Source: Lota lota
Lineage: Eukaryota > Chordata > Actinopteri > Gadiformes > Lotidae
Assembly (NCBI GenBank): GCA_026745465.1
Contig: JACYXH010000479.1
Coordinates: forward strand, 4,040,011 to 4,104,010
DNA: 64,000 nt
Reading direction: 5' to 3'
Shown here piece by piece: positions 53,901 through 64,000 of the stretch (positions are counted from its first letter, which is position 1; every line of letters starts with the position of its first letter). The position numbers were made by a program, and so were the translations under genes. A model generated the notes under the pieces. The model searched no databases. It saw only the letters and a program-made list of their open reading frames with translations, and was not told where the DNA came from.

Positions 53901-54508
53901 ACTTCTTCTAAATTTTCCAGAGGGATGCTTCTTAGATCTACAGGCTGTCTAACCTCAAAACCATTAAAGTAGGGGAATGATCGTGTACGTGACTCATCTC
54001 TAGACCCCTCATCGGAGAGAACACCGCCAGTCTGTATAAATACATCCTCATTTACATCAGACGTAGCATGCACATCATCATCATCATCAGACCTACATCC
54101 AACCTGTTTTGGATCTTGCTCTACACCCCTCATGGCCACCACCACCTCAGTACCCTCGTCAACACTATCACCATTAGCACAGCTGTCGGCATACGTTGGA
54201 CCATCCATACGCTCTATATGACGGCTTCTCTGGTCAGTTTTGACTATAGACTCTCGAGCCCTACGCATATACCCCTCCATCCTTTTAAAAACAGACGCAT
54301 ATAGCTGATCGGATGGGAGTACCGAATCATGGTCGCAAAGCCTATGATCCTGTTGGGGATCACCATCAAAACTATGCAGCATCTCCTCAAGACACGCATC
54401 CATAATGTTTCCATTCTCAACAACATCACTAGACTCAGGTACACTGCGTTTACATCTCTTCTCGGGGTTGCCGTCTACAGATTTGAATTTTCTTTTTCTG
54501 GGGCTCAT
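50970..54508 (-). pseudogene. protein-primed DNA polymerase B, right copy (Polinton fossil, broken)
   Basis: Same front part as the left copy, continuing through the single-copy middle. The palm motifs YYDFTSLYP (motif A) and NSLWG (motif B) are recognisable there. These are the signatures of family B polymerases of the protein-primed, viral/organellar type (Pfam PF03175). It is broken (about two breaks) and its end is lost where the left arm begins. Recognition rests on motifs only. Confidence 0.8.
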
Positions 54509-54525
54509 TGTGTATTTATAGTTAT

Positions 54526-54573
<48 letters not shown>

Positions 54574-55364
54574 TATAATAAAACGTCTATATGTAACGCA
54601 TGCCGGCACAACCAACCACCCAAAAAATAAATAAAATTAAAAATAAAAAATAAAAAAATAAAAATTAAACAACACCAATAATATTATTTTAAAAACTATT
54701 TAATAAAAAGAAAACGCCATAGAAAAAAGAAAACAGCTGTACCAAAAGTTAAAAAACAGATATTTTTAATCCGCATCAATGTATTTCAAAATGCATCTGT
54801 ATCAGACCTGATGCCTATTCACATGAGTCTCTTAAGCATTGTGTTTTTTGCAATGTTTTTCCGCATGCCTTGGATGATTACCATCATACCCTCAATAGTG
54901 GCGTTATGGTCACGCACCGTTTTAGCCACATACACACCCTTGCTATAACGATGATGCATCATCCGTGCCTGTATATCGACATGAGCCCTTAAATCATTCA
55001 CCGTCTTTACCAGGGTGTCAACAGTAGTAAGTAAACCATTCACCGTCTTTCCCTGTATGTCAACAGTAGCAAGTAAACCATTCACCGTCTTTCCCTGTAT
55101 GTCATATAAAGACTTCAGCCTAGCATGGTCCAAGTTGCATTGCTCTGACCTGTTTTCTTGAGGCCGTGTAGCTTCTTGGACAGAATGCACAACAGAGTTG
55201 TTGTTGTGGGTAATCGCCACACACACACACCATCCCATAAACACCTCTCCACGCTTGACCCCCACCCTTTCCCCCTGCCCCCTTTGAAGATAGCCACCGT
55301 TTCACCCTTTTGTTTGATTTCAATGTATGTCGACAACCAAGACTATATGTTTTGAAAACCCCGC

Positions 55365-55437
<73 letters not shown>

Positions 55438-55844
55438 CACCCCCACCATCCCTAACCAACTCTCCACGCTTGACCCCCACCCCTTCCCCTCCTTTCCCCT
55501 CCTTTCCCCTCAGACACACCGGAGCCACACACTCACTTCCGGCGCCTCAGACCCCCCGGATCCTCAGGCAACGCAGGCATCGCAAGCATCACAGGCATCA
55601 CAGGCATAACAGCCACTTCCGGAGCATCCTGCCTTTTATTTTTTAACTAAACGGATGTTTAACAAAACGGATGTTTAGCAGGAATACAACTTCCGTTTGC
55701 TCAACATGGTTAACATTGGGCAGCAGTGGTCAACACCGGTCAACACTGGGGCAGACCGGATGTTGTATGTGTGGTTTCCGCTTTTGATCTGACCTATGAC
55801 CTGGGTGTGGCTTTTTCTCAAAAGGGGGTCGCTTATATACTACA
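52345..55844 (-). repeat. right inverted arm of the Polinton-like element
   Basis: Inverse copy of the left arm, with slightly longer CA (55,367-55,434) and AT (54,530-54,570) tracts. The flanking DNA outside the two arms is unrelated, which argues against a simple read-through assembly palindrome. Confidence 0.85.
54819..55265 (-). CDS. small Polinton-arm protein with tandem repeats, right copy
   Basis: Mirror copy of the frame at 48,058-48,504, with at most one residue changed near its start. That both arms keep it open fits a recent duplication, not necessarily selection. Confidence 0.5.
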   Translation of the reverse strand: MGVKRGEVFMGWCVCVAITHNNNSVVHSVQEATRPQENRSEQCNLDHARLKSLYDIQGKTVNGLLATVDIQGKTVNGLLTTVDTLVKTVNDLRAHVDIQARMMHHRYSKGVYVAKTVRDHNATIEGMMVIIQGMRKNIAKNTMLKRLM

Positions 55845-55850
55845 ATCAGA
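55845..55850 (+). repeat. target site duplication, right copy (ATCAGA)
   Basis: Matches 47,486-47,491 exactly, directly outside the right tip. Confidence 0.75.
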
Positions 55851-55889
55851 TATAGTATTTCACACGCAGGCTGACAGCAGTGATGGATT

Positions 55890-55924
<35 letters not shown>

Positions 55925-57407
55925 TATATAATAGCTATGCATATTGTATAGCGTATGGGGCACAATGTGATGAACAATTACTTTTCTCCATGCGGTCACT
56001 AAGATAACTGCGATGCCTTCCACAACAGGAAAACAATTAGCGAAACTGGTAATTATGGTAAGAAAAACAGATTTCATTTTTGTCTTCACCCAATTGTGGG
56101 TGGACCATATAAGCACAAAACAATGAAACACACAGTACTTGTTGATCATGGAAGCGCAGAACAAAAGACAAAGTAATTAGCATAGACCCGGGAGTTCTTT
56201 CTATTGTGGACCTATATTAAAGGCACCAGGAGAACAACGTGTGTGTATGTGTTCATTCTGTCTCTGCATGGTGCCTGATAACGTGGGCCCAGCAGGGTGG
56301 CCCAGGCTAATGGCTACAACACAACCAGAGTCTCACATCCTTATGGAAGTATTTAAAACAAATATGTATTCCATCAAATAATTTACATTCACTTGTCTGT
56401 TAACAGAGTGACAGGTGACATCTGGGTAAACCTCATTTTCAACACTGTTGCGAAGGGCTGCAGTCATTTGTTTTCAGCGGTTGGAGGAGTTGTCAAGTCC
56501 TGGGGTTTGCCGGATTCTGACTTGCAGTGTGGTGTCAGAGAACCGGTGTTTCACTGGTGCTGTGACCTGGCTTGGGTGAGTGCAATGGAGTGACTGGTGT
56601 GCGCCAGGGTTAACACTACCAATCCCATTCCCTTAAGAACCAGGGTTACATCTTAACCATCATCCTCCAACAGAATTTTGGATGACCTATAAACTGCCTG
56701 TTTATAGTTGTTACAGTTTCATAGAGAAACCACTATATAGCTTAAAGCAAGAAGATGTCAGAACCATTTAATAAAACTTCATCAAAAGCTCAGCACTTGA
56801 CAAGTTAATCTGTAAAATCGCTTTACTGCATTATATATGTTATAAAACTTAAATATATATATTTCGTGTTTTACAGATTTTTCCATAAGTACTTCCCATA
56901 TGATGCATACTGTCTTCTGATGTAAGTCACAGTGCTTGGAAGACAAGACGTATTGGGTAAAAAAGTAATGTGATTGAATCTATGTTATATCAGTTGGTTC
57001 AGCTTGCCACTGCTAAGCTTTTAACACCACAACATGCTGTCACTTGTTGTCAATCTCAATAAACGTGTTGAACAAAACAGCAACAGAGAGAGAGATGTAA
57101 GTCTGGGGACGGAGATCTGTCAGGGTGTCTTGAACAGTGAATAAAAGGTCAAGGTCTGTCTTAATAGATCAATCATCAGTGTATTATTACTCTGGCTATT
57201 GGGAGGTTTTATGTTGGTTTCATGTTATGGCTCAGCAATTAGACCAGACCAGTTCCAGACAAGCGGTGCTATGATGTCAAAAGGATCAGATGTAGAGAGA
57301 AAAGGTACGTAGGAGCCCCAACGGAACAGCTGTGGCACGATAGCTGCCTTCTAGGGAGCATCTTCCCTGTCTGCCAAATCTACCTCAGCTCTGTTCTTAA
57401 TGGACCC
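55851..57407 (+). other. intergenic stretch, nothing recognised
   Basis: An (AT)n tract at 55,892-55,920 and otherwise plain AT-rich DNA. Confidence 0.4.
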
Positions 57408-57795
57408 TACCTGTCTGGGTGATTAAACCATCGTAAGCGTCTCTCTTGGCTTCATTGAAACATCCATTACCAATAAAATGTGTCAAAACAACTTTGTTGT
57501 GCCGATTCTGCCAAAGAGCATTTGGAGTCAATGCGCTTCACGTCAGTATCAAATTTGTGAAAGGTTGTAGACAAAAAACGGTTAAAGCATACAAGGATTA
57601 TACACGTCTTATCACGAATACTAAAGTGCTACTTCTGTTGTTTACATTCGTGGTAAGACCACGCTCACGCTAAATGCTCATTGGCAGAACTGGCAGAACA
57701 CAGTCATTTTGACAAATTATATTGGTAATGAGTGTTTCAATGAAGCCAGGAGAGACGGTTACGATGGTTGAATCACCCAGACTGGTACGGCCCTT
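57408..57795. mobile_element. MITE family copy 3 (complete foldback, about 390 bp)
   Basis: Left end ctgggtgattaaaccatcgt and right end acgatggttgaatcacccag are inverted. The arms extend about 170 bp each (catccattaccaat on the left, attggtaatgag on the right). It has no coding capacity. It is the best-preserved of three related copies in the window. Confidence 0.7.
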
Positions 57796-58258
57796 TAAAG
57801 GGTCTTTCAGATTGCATACCTGCGCATCGTTCTCTCATGAAGTGTGAATGTTGCACCCTTCAATGGCCTTGCAACATCATTCTTTTGGTCGTGACTCAAG
57901 TATGAAGAAGGGAGATGAAGGTGTGGGTGGGTTAATTAACCTGAAAACTGACAGAATTATTCTTGCTCTCTGACGAGTAGCACCAAACCATGCAGTGCCC
58001 TTACAAGCTCAGACATTTCATATGGCTCTGTTCAAACCCGCACCACCATTCCATCAGTTATAATCTGGAAATCACTCCAATCATATTGAAGCTGCTCTTC
58101 ACCCATCTCTTCACCCACCCTATGGTCAGGCACCACCGCCACGGTGTCTGCCGCCTGTCTTGCTAGAGTGTACTGGAAGGCAGCTTCCCATGTGGCAGAT
58201 GATAACAATGAATGTGTTACAAGAATCACACACACCCAGACAAAATGTAATGGAACGT

Positions 58259-58292
58259 GTAACTGATACTTACAAAAATAAGTATCAGTTAC
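58259..58292 (+). other. 14-bp perfect hairpin with a third partial copy
   Basis: gtaactgatactta, loop caaaaa, taagtatcagttac. The stem sequence cctgtaactgatactttt recurs at about 58,325-58,342. It may be a foldback tip or a small structured RNA; no evidence decides. Confidence 0.6.
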
Positions 58293-58929
58293 AGGTTAAA
58301 TTAGGACAACATTTCCTCATTGAACCTGTAACTGATACTTTTTCTGTCCAAACAATAGACAATATGAGACGGAAGACACGAACAATAGACTGTATCACAA
58401 CAATCGAAGGTTTCTTTGGAACCTAAGAGCTGTGTTATTTGGAAATGTGATATTTTATCAAAACCCTTTCTTTTCAGGCGTGTATCAGCCTTGCCATTCA
58501 CTAATGTTTATAAGACAAGTAGGGATATAATTAGTTTGTACATTCAGCATGGACGGCATGTGATGCACTATTCTCCTACTCTCATGGGAGTGAGTGCTGA
58601 CATGAATGTATGCATTGGGACAGAAACAGTAGTCATGTAGTAACAATACAGTACAGACTCACGTACAAAAACGGAAGGGAATCATCTATGACTTAAAACA
58701 CTGGTGATAACAAAAAGTACTTCATATGCACTCCAAAAATTTAATTATTGCATTACCTGACAATTGCAAAGGCTATGTAAACACATAGCCAGATGAATAC
58801 ACCTGATGGGTCTTCTTACTAAAGAAAACAATAATTTGACACAAAATATATAAAATAACAATAATTTTATTAATTTAAAAATAACTTTATTGCTCTTGCT
58901 TAAATAAATAGTTCCTTAGATTCTACGGT

Positions 58930-59045
58930 TGGAAATAGCATTCATAGCAATGGTCTGTTATTCATACCAGCAGTTTGCTATAAACAAATAACAGACCGCT
59001 GAATGCTGTAATTGACCAATCAGAATAGAGTATTCAAAATAGCTG
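58930..59045. mobile_element. MITE-like foldback remnant
   Basis: aatagcattcatagcaatgg plus tctgttatt faces aataacagaccgctgaatgc plus tgtaatt. The following gaccaatcagaatagagtat is a motif I associate with common fish DNA-transposon ends. Family not assigned. Confidence 0.45.
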
Positions 59046-59776
59046 TGTAACAATATTTAATAACACTTCTCTTTTGAAAGTCGATTCGGTGGCATGTGCA
59101 ATTCAGATGACTAAACAGCTTACTATCATTCATTTAGGCTAGTTAACTGTTATAAGGAATACCTGTAAAGCGGAGTGATACATGTATAGTTAAAAGTTCA
59201 AGTGCTGTTATACTCTATATCAGCATTTATCGAATGCCTTTTGTCCATTCTAATGACTTGGTCATAACTATGTATAATGTTGTATAATCACATATACTGT
59301 ATACAGCTCTTCCAACGGAACCCCCAGTCAAATCTGATTGCTTTAGGCATGTTCAGTCGCTAATCAAAGGGGCACCAGGTGAGCTGGGGTGTAATGAGCA
59401 CTATGCCCCTCTGCTGGTCAGGTAGAGCACTGCAGCTCCATACAGGGAACATGGTTAGACTTAGAAAGACAGAGAGAGACAAGTGATGGAAGACACAGTT
59501 GTAACAATGTGTTGTTTTGTCCTCTTCCAAATGTGGACGTTTGCTGCGTTCTACCGCCCCGTTCACAGACCCTCTCAGTCATCAGCCAGGTAACATCCAG
59601 GAGTAATGTGAGCCAGGGCCGCCTGACCTACCGGAAAGTCCCTGCATCTCTTAGGCTGCTCATCTCTAGATCAGCGTGAAGTCAACATTTGCAGACGTCT
59701 TTATATTACTTGCTCAAACACGAATATATAATACATAAATAAATCAAAGTAAAACAGGGATGGGGAAGAACACAAC

Positions 59777-59799
59777 GGGGGGGGGGGGGGGGGGGGGGG
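59777..59799 (+). repeat. poly(G) run, 23 bases
   Basis: Uninterrupted G. Confidence 0.95.
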
Positions 59800-59879
59800 A
59801 TCAGTAATAATTATGACGTAAATATTAAGTCTACATATAGCATAAACAATTATTTTGTGTGTTGGGGGGAGGGGGTGGT

Positions 59880-59880
<1 letters not shown>

Positions 59881-59923
<43 letters not shown>
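59881..59923 (+). repeat. (CA)n microsatellite
   Basis: About 21 perfect CA units after a G-rich run. Confidence 0.95.
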
Positions 59924-60670
59924 AGTATATCAGTATATCAATACTGAATTCAACACATAATTATATATATATATATTGGTGAATCGTGATTGCATACAAT
60001 CAGACTTGGTTACGTGGTTGTGGAGACCCTCCTTACACACAATCACTTTCATGCAGCACGCGTCTAATCAGCGTCTTGTGCAGCGCAGCATTAGTGGTGA
60101 AATCAGCAAAATATGGAGCACAAATGTAAAGGCAAACATAATTAATAAAGTTGCCATAGAAACCAGAGTGGGGTCAGGCTCCACGCGACGGCAGGAAGTG
60201 TGTTTGAGATGGCGTAGTACAACACGCAGTTGACATTCAGATCCGTCCAAATGTCATGAGGACATCTGCGCCAATGCTAGTGTGATCAAAGGTATTCACG
60301 TCGGACCCCTTGCTGTGAATACCTCCAGTGGTACAAACACAAAACACATAAGAAAGGTATGAATTAGATTTGAACCACGGTTGGATTTCAAGGGTATGTA
60401 ATGAGTTGTGTCCCTCTACATGTCTGTACGCAAAGAACACATCTACAGCCTTTCCAAAAACACAGCAGAACCACAACATTATGTAATTTTTTTAATTCCC
60501 ATAAGAACACACATGAACCCTGAATGGCGTTCACCAGCCAGCACCATAACACCAGCTAACTCTCACGTACAAGCACAGGCCTCCTCCTCCACACTCCAGT
60601 GTCTAGTTCAGATAAAGTGAGGCGAGGGGTGATCTGTGAAGTCACATGGAAGGTAAGAGTAAATAAAAGC
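59924..60670 (+). other. intergenic stretch, nothing recognised
   Basis: Only chance frames; no repeat or gene that I can support. Confidence 0.35.
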
Positions 60671-60697
60671 GGGGGGGGGGGGGGGGGGGGGGGGGGG
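60671..60697 (+). repeat. poly(G) run, 27 bases
   Basis: Uninterrupted G. Confidence 0.95.
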
Positions 60698-60751
60698 TGA
60701 AAAGAATCGGATACAATTTTAGCCCATGAGTCTTAACTCTGGGAAATGTGT

Positions 60752-60805
60752 GGTGAGAGAGTGACAGTGTGAGAGAGATAGACACGCACAGTGCGAGAGA
60801 GAGGG

Positions 60806-60843
<38 letters not shown>

Positions 60844-61038
60844 ACGCACAGAGTGAGAGAGAAGCAGAGAGACCGATACCCACACATGCACACAGAGAAA
60901 GACAGAGAAAGAAACACACACTGAGTATGAGAGAGAGACACACACACACAGAGACAGCGAGACACACACACACACACACACACACACAGAGGCAGAGAGA
61001 GTCAGACTTAGAGAGAGACATACACAGAGAACCAGTGA

Positions 61039-61078
<40 letters not shown>

Positions 61079-61256
61079 CACACAGAGTGAGAGAGACACG
61101 CACTCACACACAGAGTCACACAGTGAGAGAGAGATACACACACAGAGGGAGAGAGAGACACACACACAGACTGAGAGAGACACACAGAGTGAGAAACATA
61201 CACACACACACAGAGCCAGAGAGAGACAGAGAGAGAGAGAGACACACACAAAGAGT

Positions 61257-61304
<48 letters not shown>

Positions 61305-61306
61305 GG
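60752..61306 (+). repeat. (GA)n/(CA)n compound microsatellite, about 550 bp
   Basis: Alternating blocks of gaga, caca, cagagtgagagag and acacacacagag. It creates long Cys/Val/Leu- or Arg/Thr/His-rich frames that are not genes. Confidence 0.93.
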
Positions 61307-61421
61307 GGGGCTAAGCAGGGCTTTCCACCCTATCTACATGGTGTGTCTTCATAAGAGGGCAGATGGTCCCACTCAGTCAGGAAGTGATTGACATAATGAC
61401 ACGGCCATCCTCGGGATTTAT

Positions 61422-61426
<5 letters not shown>

Positions 61427-61494
<68 letters not shown>

Positions 61495-61505
61495 TGTGTG
61501 TGTGC
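61427..61505 (+). repeat. (GT)n microsatellite
   Basis: Perfect GT units with one tatg break, ending 35 bases before the Tc1 element. Confidence 0.95.
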
Positions 61506-61540
61506 ATGTATATGTCCGTTGTTCGTGTGTATATATATAA

Positions 61541-63107
61541 ACTGCTCAAAAAAATAAAGGGAACACTAAAATAACACATCCTAGATCTGAATGAATGACA
61601 TAATCTTCTTAAAAACGTATTTCTTTACATAGTATAATGTGCTGACAACAACATCACACAAAAATTATCAATGGAAATCAAATTTATCAACCCATGGAGG
61701 TCTGGATTTGGAGTCACACTCAAAATTAAAGTGGAAAACCACACTACAGGCTGATCCAACTTTGATGTAATGTCCTTAAAACAAGTCAAAATGAGGCTCA
61801 GTAGTGTGTGTGGCCTCCATGTGCCTGTATGACCTCCCTACAACGCCTGGGAATGCTCCTGATGAGGTGGCGGATGGTCTCCTGAGGGATCTCCTCCCAG
61901 ACCTGGACTAAAGCATCCGCCAACTCCTGGACAGTCTGTGGTGCAACGTGGCGTTGGTGGATGGAGCGAGACATGATGTCCCAGATGTGCTCAATTGGAT
62001 TCAGGTCTGGGGAACGGGCGGGCCAGTCCATAGCATCAATGCCTTCCTCTTGCAGGAACTGCTGACACACTCCTGTCACATGAGGTCTAGCATTGTCTTG
62101 CATTAGGAGGAACCCAGGGCCAACCGCATCAGCATATGGTCTCACAAGGGGTCTGAGGATCTCATCTCGGTACCTAATGGCAGTCAGGCTACCTCTGGCG
62201 AGCACATGGAGGGCTGTGCGGCCCCCCAAAGAAATGCCACCCCACACCATGACTGACCCACCGCCAAACCGGTCATGCTGGAGGATGTTGCAGGCAGCAG
62301 AACGTTCTCCAGACTCTGTCACGTCTGTCACATGTGCTCAGTGTGAACCTGCTTTCATCTGTGAAGAGCACAGGGCGCCAGTGGCGAATTTGCCATCTTG
62401 GTGTTCTCTGGCAAATGCCAAACGTCCTGCACGGTGTTGGGCTGTAAGCACAACCCCCACCTGTGGACGTCGGGCCCTCATACCACCCTCATGGAGTCTG
62501 TTTCTGACCGTTTGAGCAGACACATGCACATTTGTGGCCTGCTGGAGGTCATTTTGCAGGGCTCTGGCAGTGCTCCTCCTGCTCCTCCTTGCACAAAGGC
62601 GGAGGTAGCGGTCCTGCTGCTGGGTTGTTGCCCTCCTACGGCCTCCTCCACGTCTCCTGATGTACTGGCCTGTCTCCTGGTAGCGCCTCCATGCTCTGGA
62701 CACTACGCTGACAGACACAGCAAAACTTCTTGCCACAGCTCGCATTGATGTGCCATCCTGGATGAGCTGCACTACCTGAGCCACTTGTGTGGGTTGTAGA
62801 CTCCGTCTCATGCTACCACTAGAGTGAAAGCACCGCCAGCATTCAAAAGTGACCAAAACATCAGCCAGGAAGCATAGGAACTGAGAAGTGGTCTGTGGTC
62901 ACCACCTGCAGAACCACTCCTTTATTGGGGGTGTCTTGCTAATTGCCTATAATTTCCATCTGTTGTCTTTCCCATTTGCACAACAGCATGTGAAATGTAT
63001 TGTCAATCAGTGTTGCTTCCTAAGTGGACAGTTTGATTTCACAGAAGTGTGATTGACTTGGAGTTACATTGACTTGTTTAAGTGTTCCCTTTATTTCTTT
63101 GAGCAGT
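61541..63107 (-). mobile_element. Tc1/mariner-type DNA transposon, nearly full length (1,567 bp)
   Basis: Inverted ends actgctcaaaaaaataaagg (left) and cctttatttctttgagcagt (right) bound the element, both continuing to a shared gggaacact. It contains a degenerate transposase gene on the minus strand. It sits between AT repeats, consistent with a TA target, although the flanking repeats hide the exact duplication. The sequence closely resembles, from memory, a very widespread fish Tc1 family, so it is probably young. Confidence 0.92.
61798..62811 (-). pseudogene. Tc1-type DD34E transposase (two frameshifting deletions)
   Basis: From the minus-strand start the protein reads [20 protein letters not shown], then a helix-turn-helix DNA-binding region ([20 protein letters not shown]). 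It ends in the catalytic part with LLMQDNARPH and SPDLNPIEHIWD. There are 34 residues between the second Asp and the Glu, hence DD34E. The first catalytic Asp (FTDESRF) lies in a different frame. Compared with the family consensus as I remember it, one base is missing near 62,391 and 11 bases near 62,307. Together these are a multiple of three, so the frame is shifted only between them and meets a stop at 62,338-62,340. The copy is therefore inactive. The start is the family's usual Met, not the upstream in-frame one. Confidence 0.9.
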
Positions 63108-63156
<49 letters not shown>

Positions 63157-63237
63157 TATATATATACATGTATACAGTATATAATCATGTGTATGCATGC
63201 GTGTTTGTGTTCATGTGTATTTGCATTCTGTGTGTGT

Positions 63238-63303
<66 letters not shown>
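63108..63303 (+). repeat. (AT)n microsatellites
   Basis: AT tracts at 63,108-63,166 and 63,240-63,303, separated by GT-rich DNA. Confidence 0.95.
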
Positions 63304-63306
<3 letters not shown>

Positions 63307-63382
63307 CCGTGTGTGTGTGAAGTCAATTCATGTAAATGTATCTAGCCCTTAATCACAAGAAAGGTTTTGTGGCCGAGAAAAG

Positions 63383-63383
<1 letters not shown>

Positions 63384-63475
<92 letters not shown>
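63384..63475 (+). repeat. (GT)n microsatellite
   Basis: About 46 perfect GT units. Confidence 0.97.
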
Positions 63476-63477
<2 letters not shown>

Positions 63478-64000
63478 TGCAAGCGCGCGCTGGTGTGTGT
63501 CCGCAATGTGCATGCCTGGGTATGGTGTATGTGTGGATTGATTAAGGTAATGTTGAAAAACACTACATAATGGAGACCATTTGTATTAATCTAATAAAGT
63601 TATTCTTGCGAGACAAATCTTACAAACGTAAGTTGTCGTTTTTGTGAACTTGATTGAGCAAGACAGATTTTTGAATTTACTCTTTGAATGTGCATTTTTA
63701 TTTCATGGTATTTTTTATTTTAGATCTAGCTCTAAATGTGAGCTGTCCTTTTGATAATCTTTTGAATGTAAGGTGGCTTCGCTACAGGAAGGAAACCTCA
63801 TACAGCACAACTTTATAACCATAATCATTCTTAATATGAGTATAGCAGATGAAACCTAGCTAGTTAAATATTCAACTACATGTACACAATTGTGCCATTC
63901 TCTCTTTCCATCAACCAAGAATGTATTTCCTGATTACTCACATAACCACATTCCACTATTATCAAAGATTTTCCACCCAATGCAACAAGTTGTTTTATGG
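63476..64000 (+). other. intergenic end of window, nothing recognised
   Basis: AT-rich DNA without supported features. Confidence 0.4.

Larger units (their letters stand above)
47492..55844. mobile_element. Polinton/adintovirus-like element with 3.5-kb inverted arms (fossil)
   Basis: Left arm 47,492-50,974 and right arm about 52,345-55,844 are inverted copies that look almost identical base by base, differing mainly in GT and AT tract length. The middle, about 1.37 kb, is single-copy. Tips are agtagtatataagcg and its inverse; the 5'-AG tip and the 6-bp duplication fit Polintons. Each arm carries, reading inward, a small repeat-bearing gene and the front of a protein-primed DNA polymerase B gene. 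The right-hand polymerase copy continues through the middle. No integrase, capsid, ATPase or protease gene is recognised. The element is broken, with perhaps two to three breaks besides the missing genes. The near-identity of the arms points to a very recent origin. No other copy is in the window. Confidence 0.8.

Noticed and set aside
47492-55844. Inverted arms as a pure assembly or long-read hairpin artefact
   Set aside because: Sequences outside the two arms differ, a 6-bp duplication borders both tips and the centre is single-copy; still worth confirming with spanning reads.
38056-64000. nos1 5' exons, expected from human gene order downstream of KSR2
   Set aside because: No PDZ-domain start or other NOS1 motif was visible; synteny alone is not evidence.

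Overview
The window is vertebrate nuclear DNA, most likely from a teleost fish. The evidence is a multi-exon ksr2 gene with vertebrate-type GT-AG introns, a fish-type Tc1 transposon, a tRNA-derived SINE, an L2-clade LINE remnant, a Polinton-type element, and a very high load of CA/GT, CT/GA and poly-G repeats. Dense microsatellites of this kind are known from codfishes, but the species is an inference.

From 9,067 to 34,467 on the plus strand lie the last fifteen coding exons of ksr2 (kinase suppressor of Ras 2), a scaffold of the RAF-MEK-ERK cascade. All fifteen join in phase to a 617-residue C-terminal portion. In order they carry a serine-rich linker, an LxVP calcineurin-type motif, an atypical C1 zinc domain, a 14-3-3 site, a Ser/Pro linker, an FxFP ERK-docking motif and the whole pseudokinase domain. 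The 5' exons (CA1, CA2 regions) are not visible and probably lie upstream. The 3' UTR may run to about 38.05 kb.

1-9 kb is upstream or intronic DNA with a foldback element (1.68-3.02 kb), GA and GT arrays and an 18-bp minisatellite. The 10.2-kb intron after the first visible exon holds an L2 LINE fragment, several minisatellites, a GGT-rich tract, an array of 110-bp units each carrying a splice-acceptor-like sequence, and a possible solo LTR. Later introns hold two MITE copies, a SINE, and microsatellites that form part of splice-acceptor regions.

38-47.5 kb is gene-poor. At 47,492-55,844 sits an 8.35-kb Polinton/adintovirus-like fossil with two almost identical 3.5-kb inverted arms, flanked by a 6-bp target duplication. 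It carries two copies of the front part of a protein-primed DNA polymerase B gene and of a small repeat-bearing gene, and nothing recognisable of integrase or capsid. It is the most unusual structure in the window. 55.9-61.5 kb holds MITE remnants and microsatellites. A nearly complete Tc1/mariner element (61,541-63,107) has a transposase broken by two small deletions. The end is AT and GT repeat.
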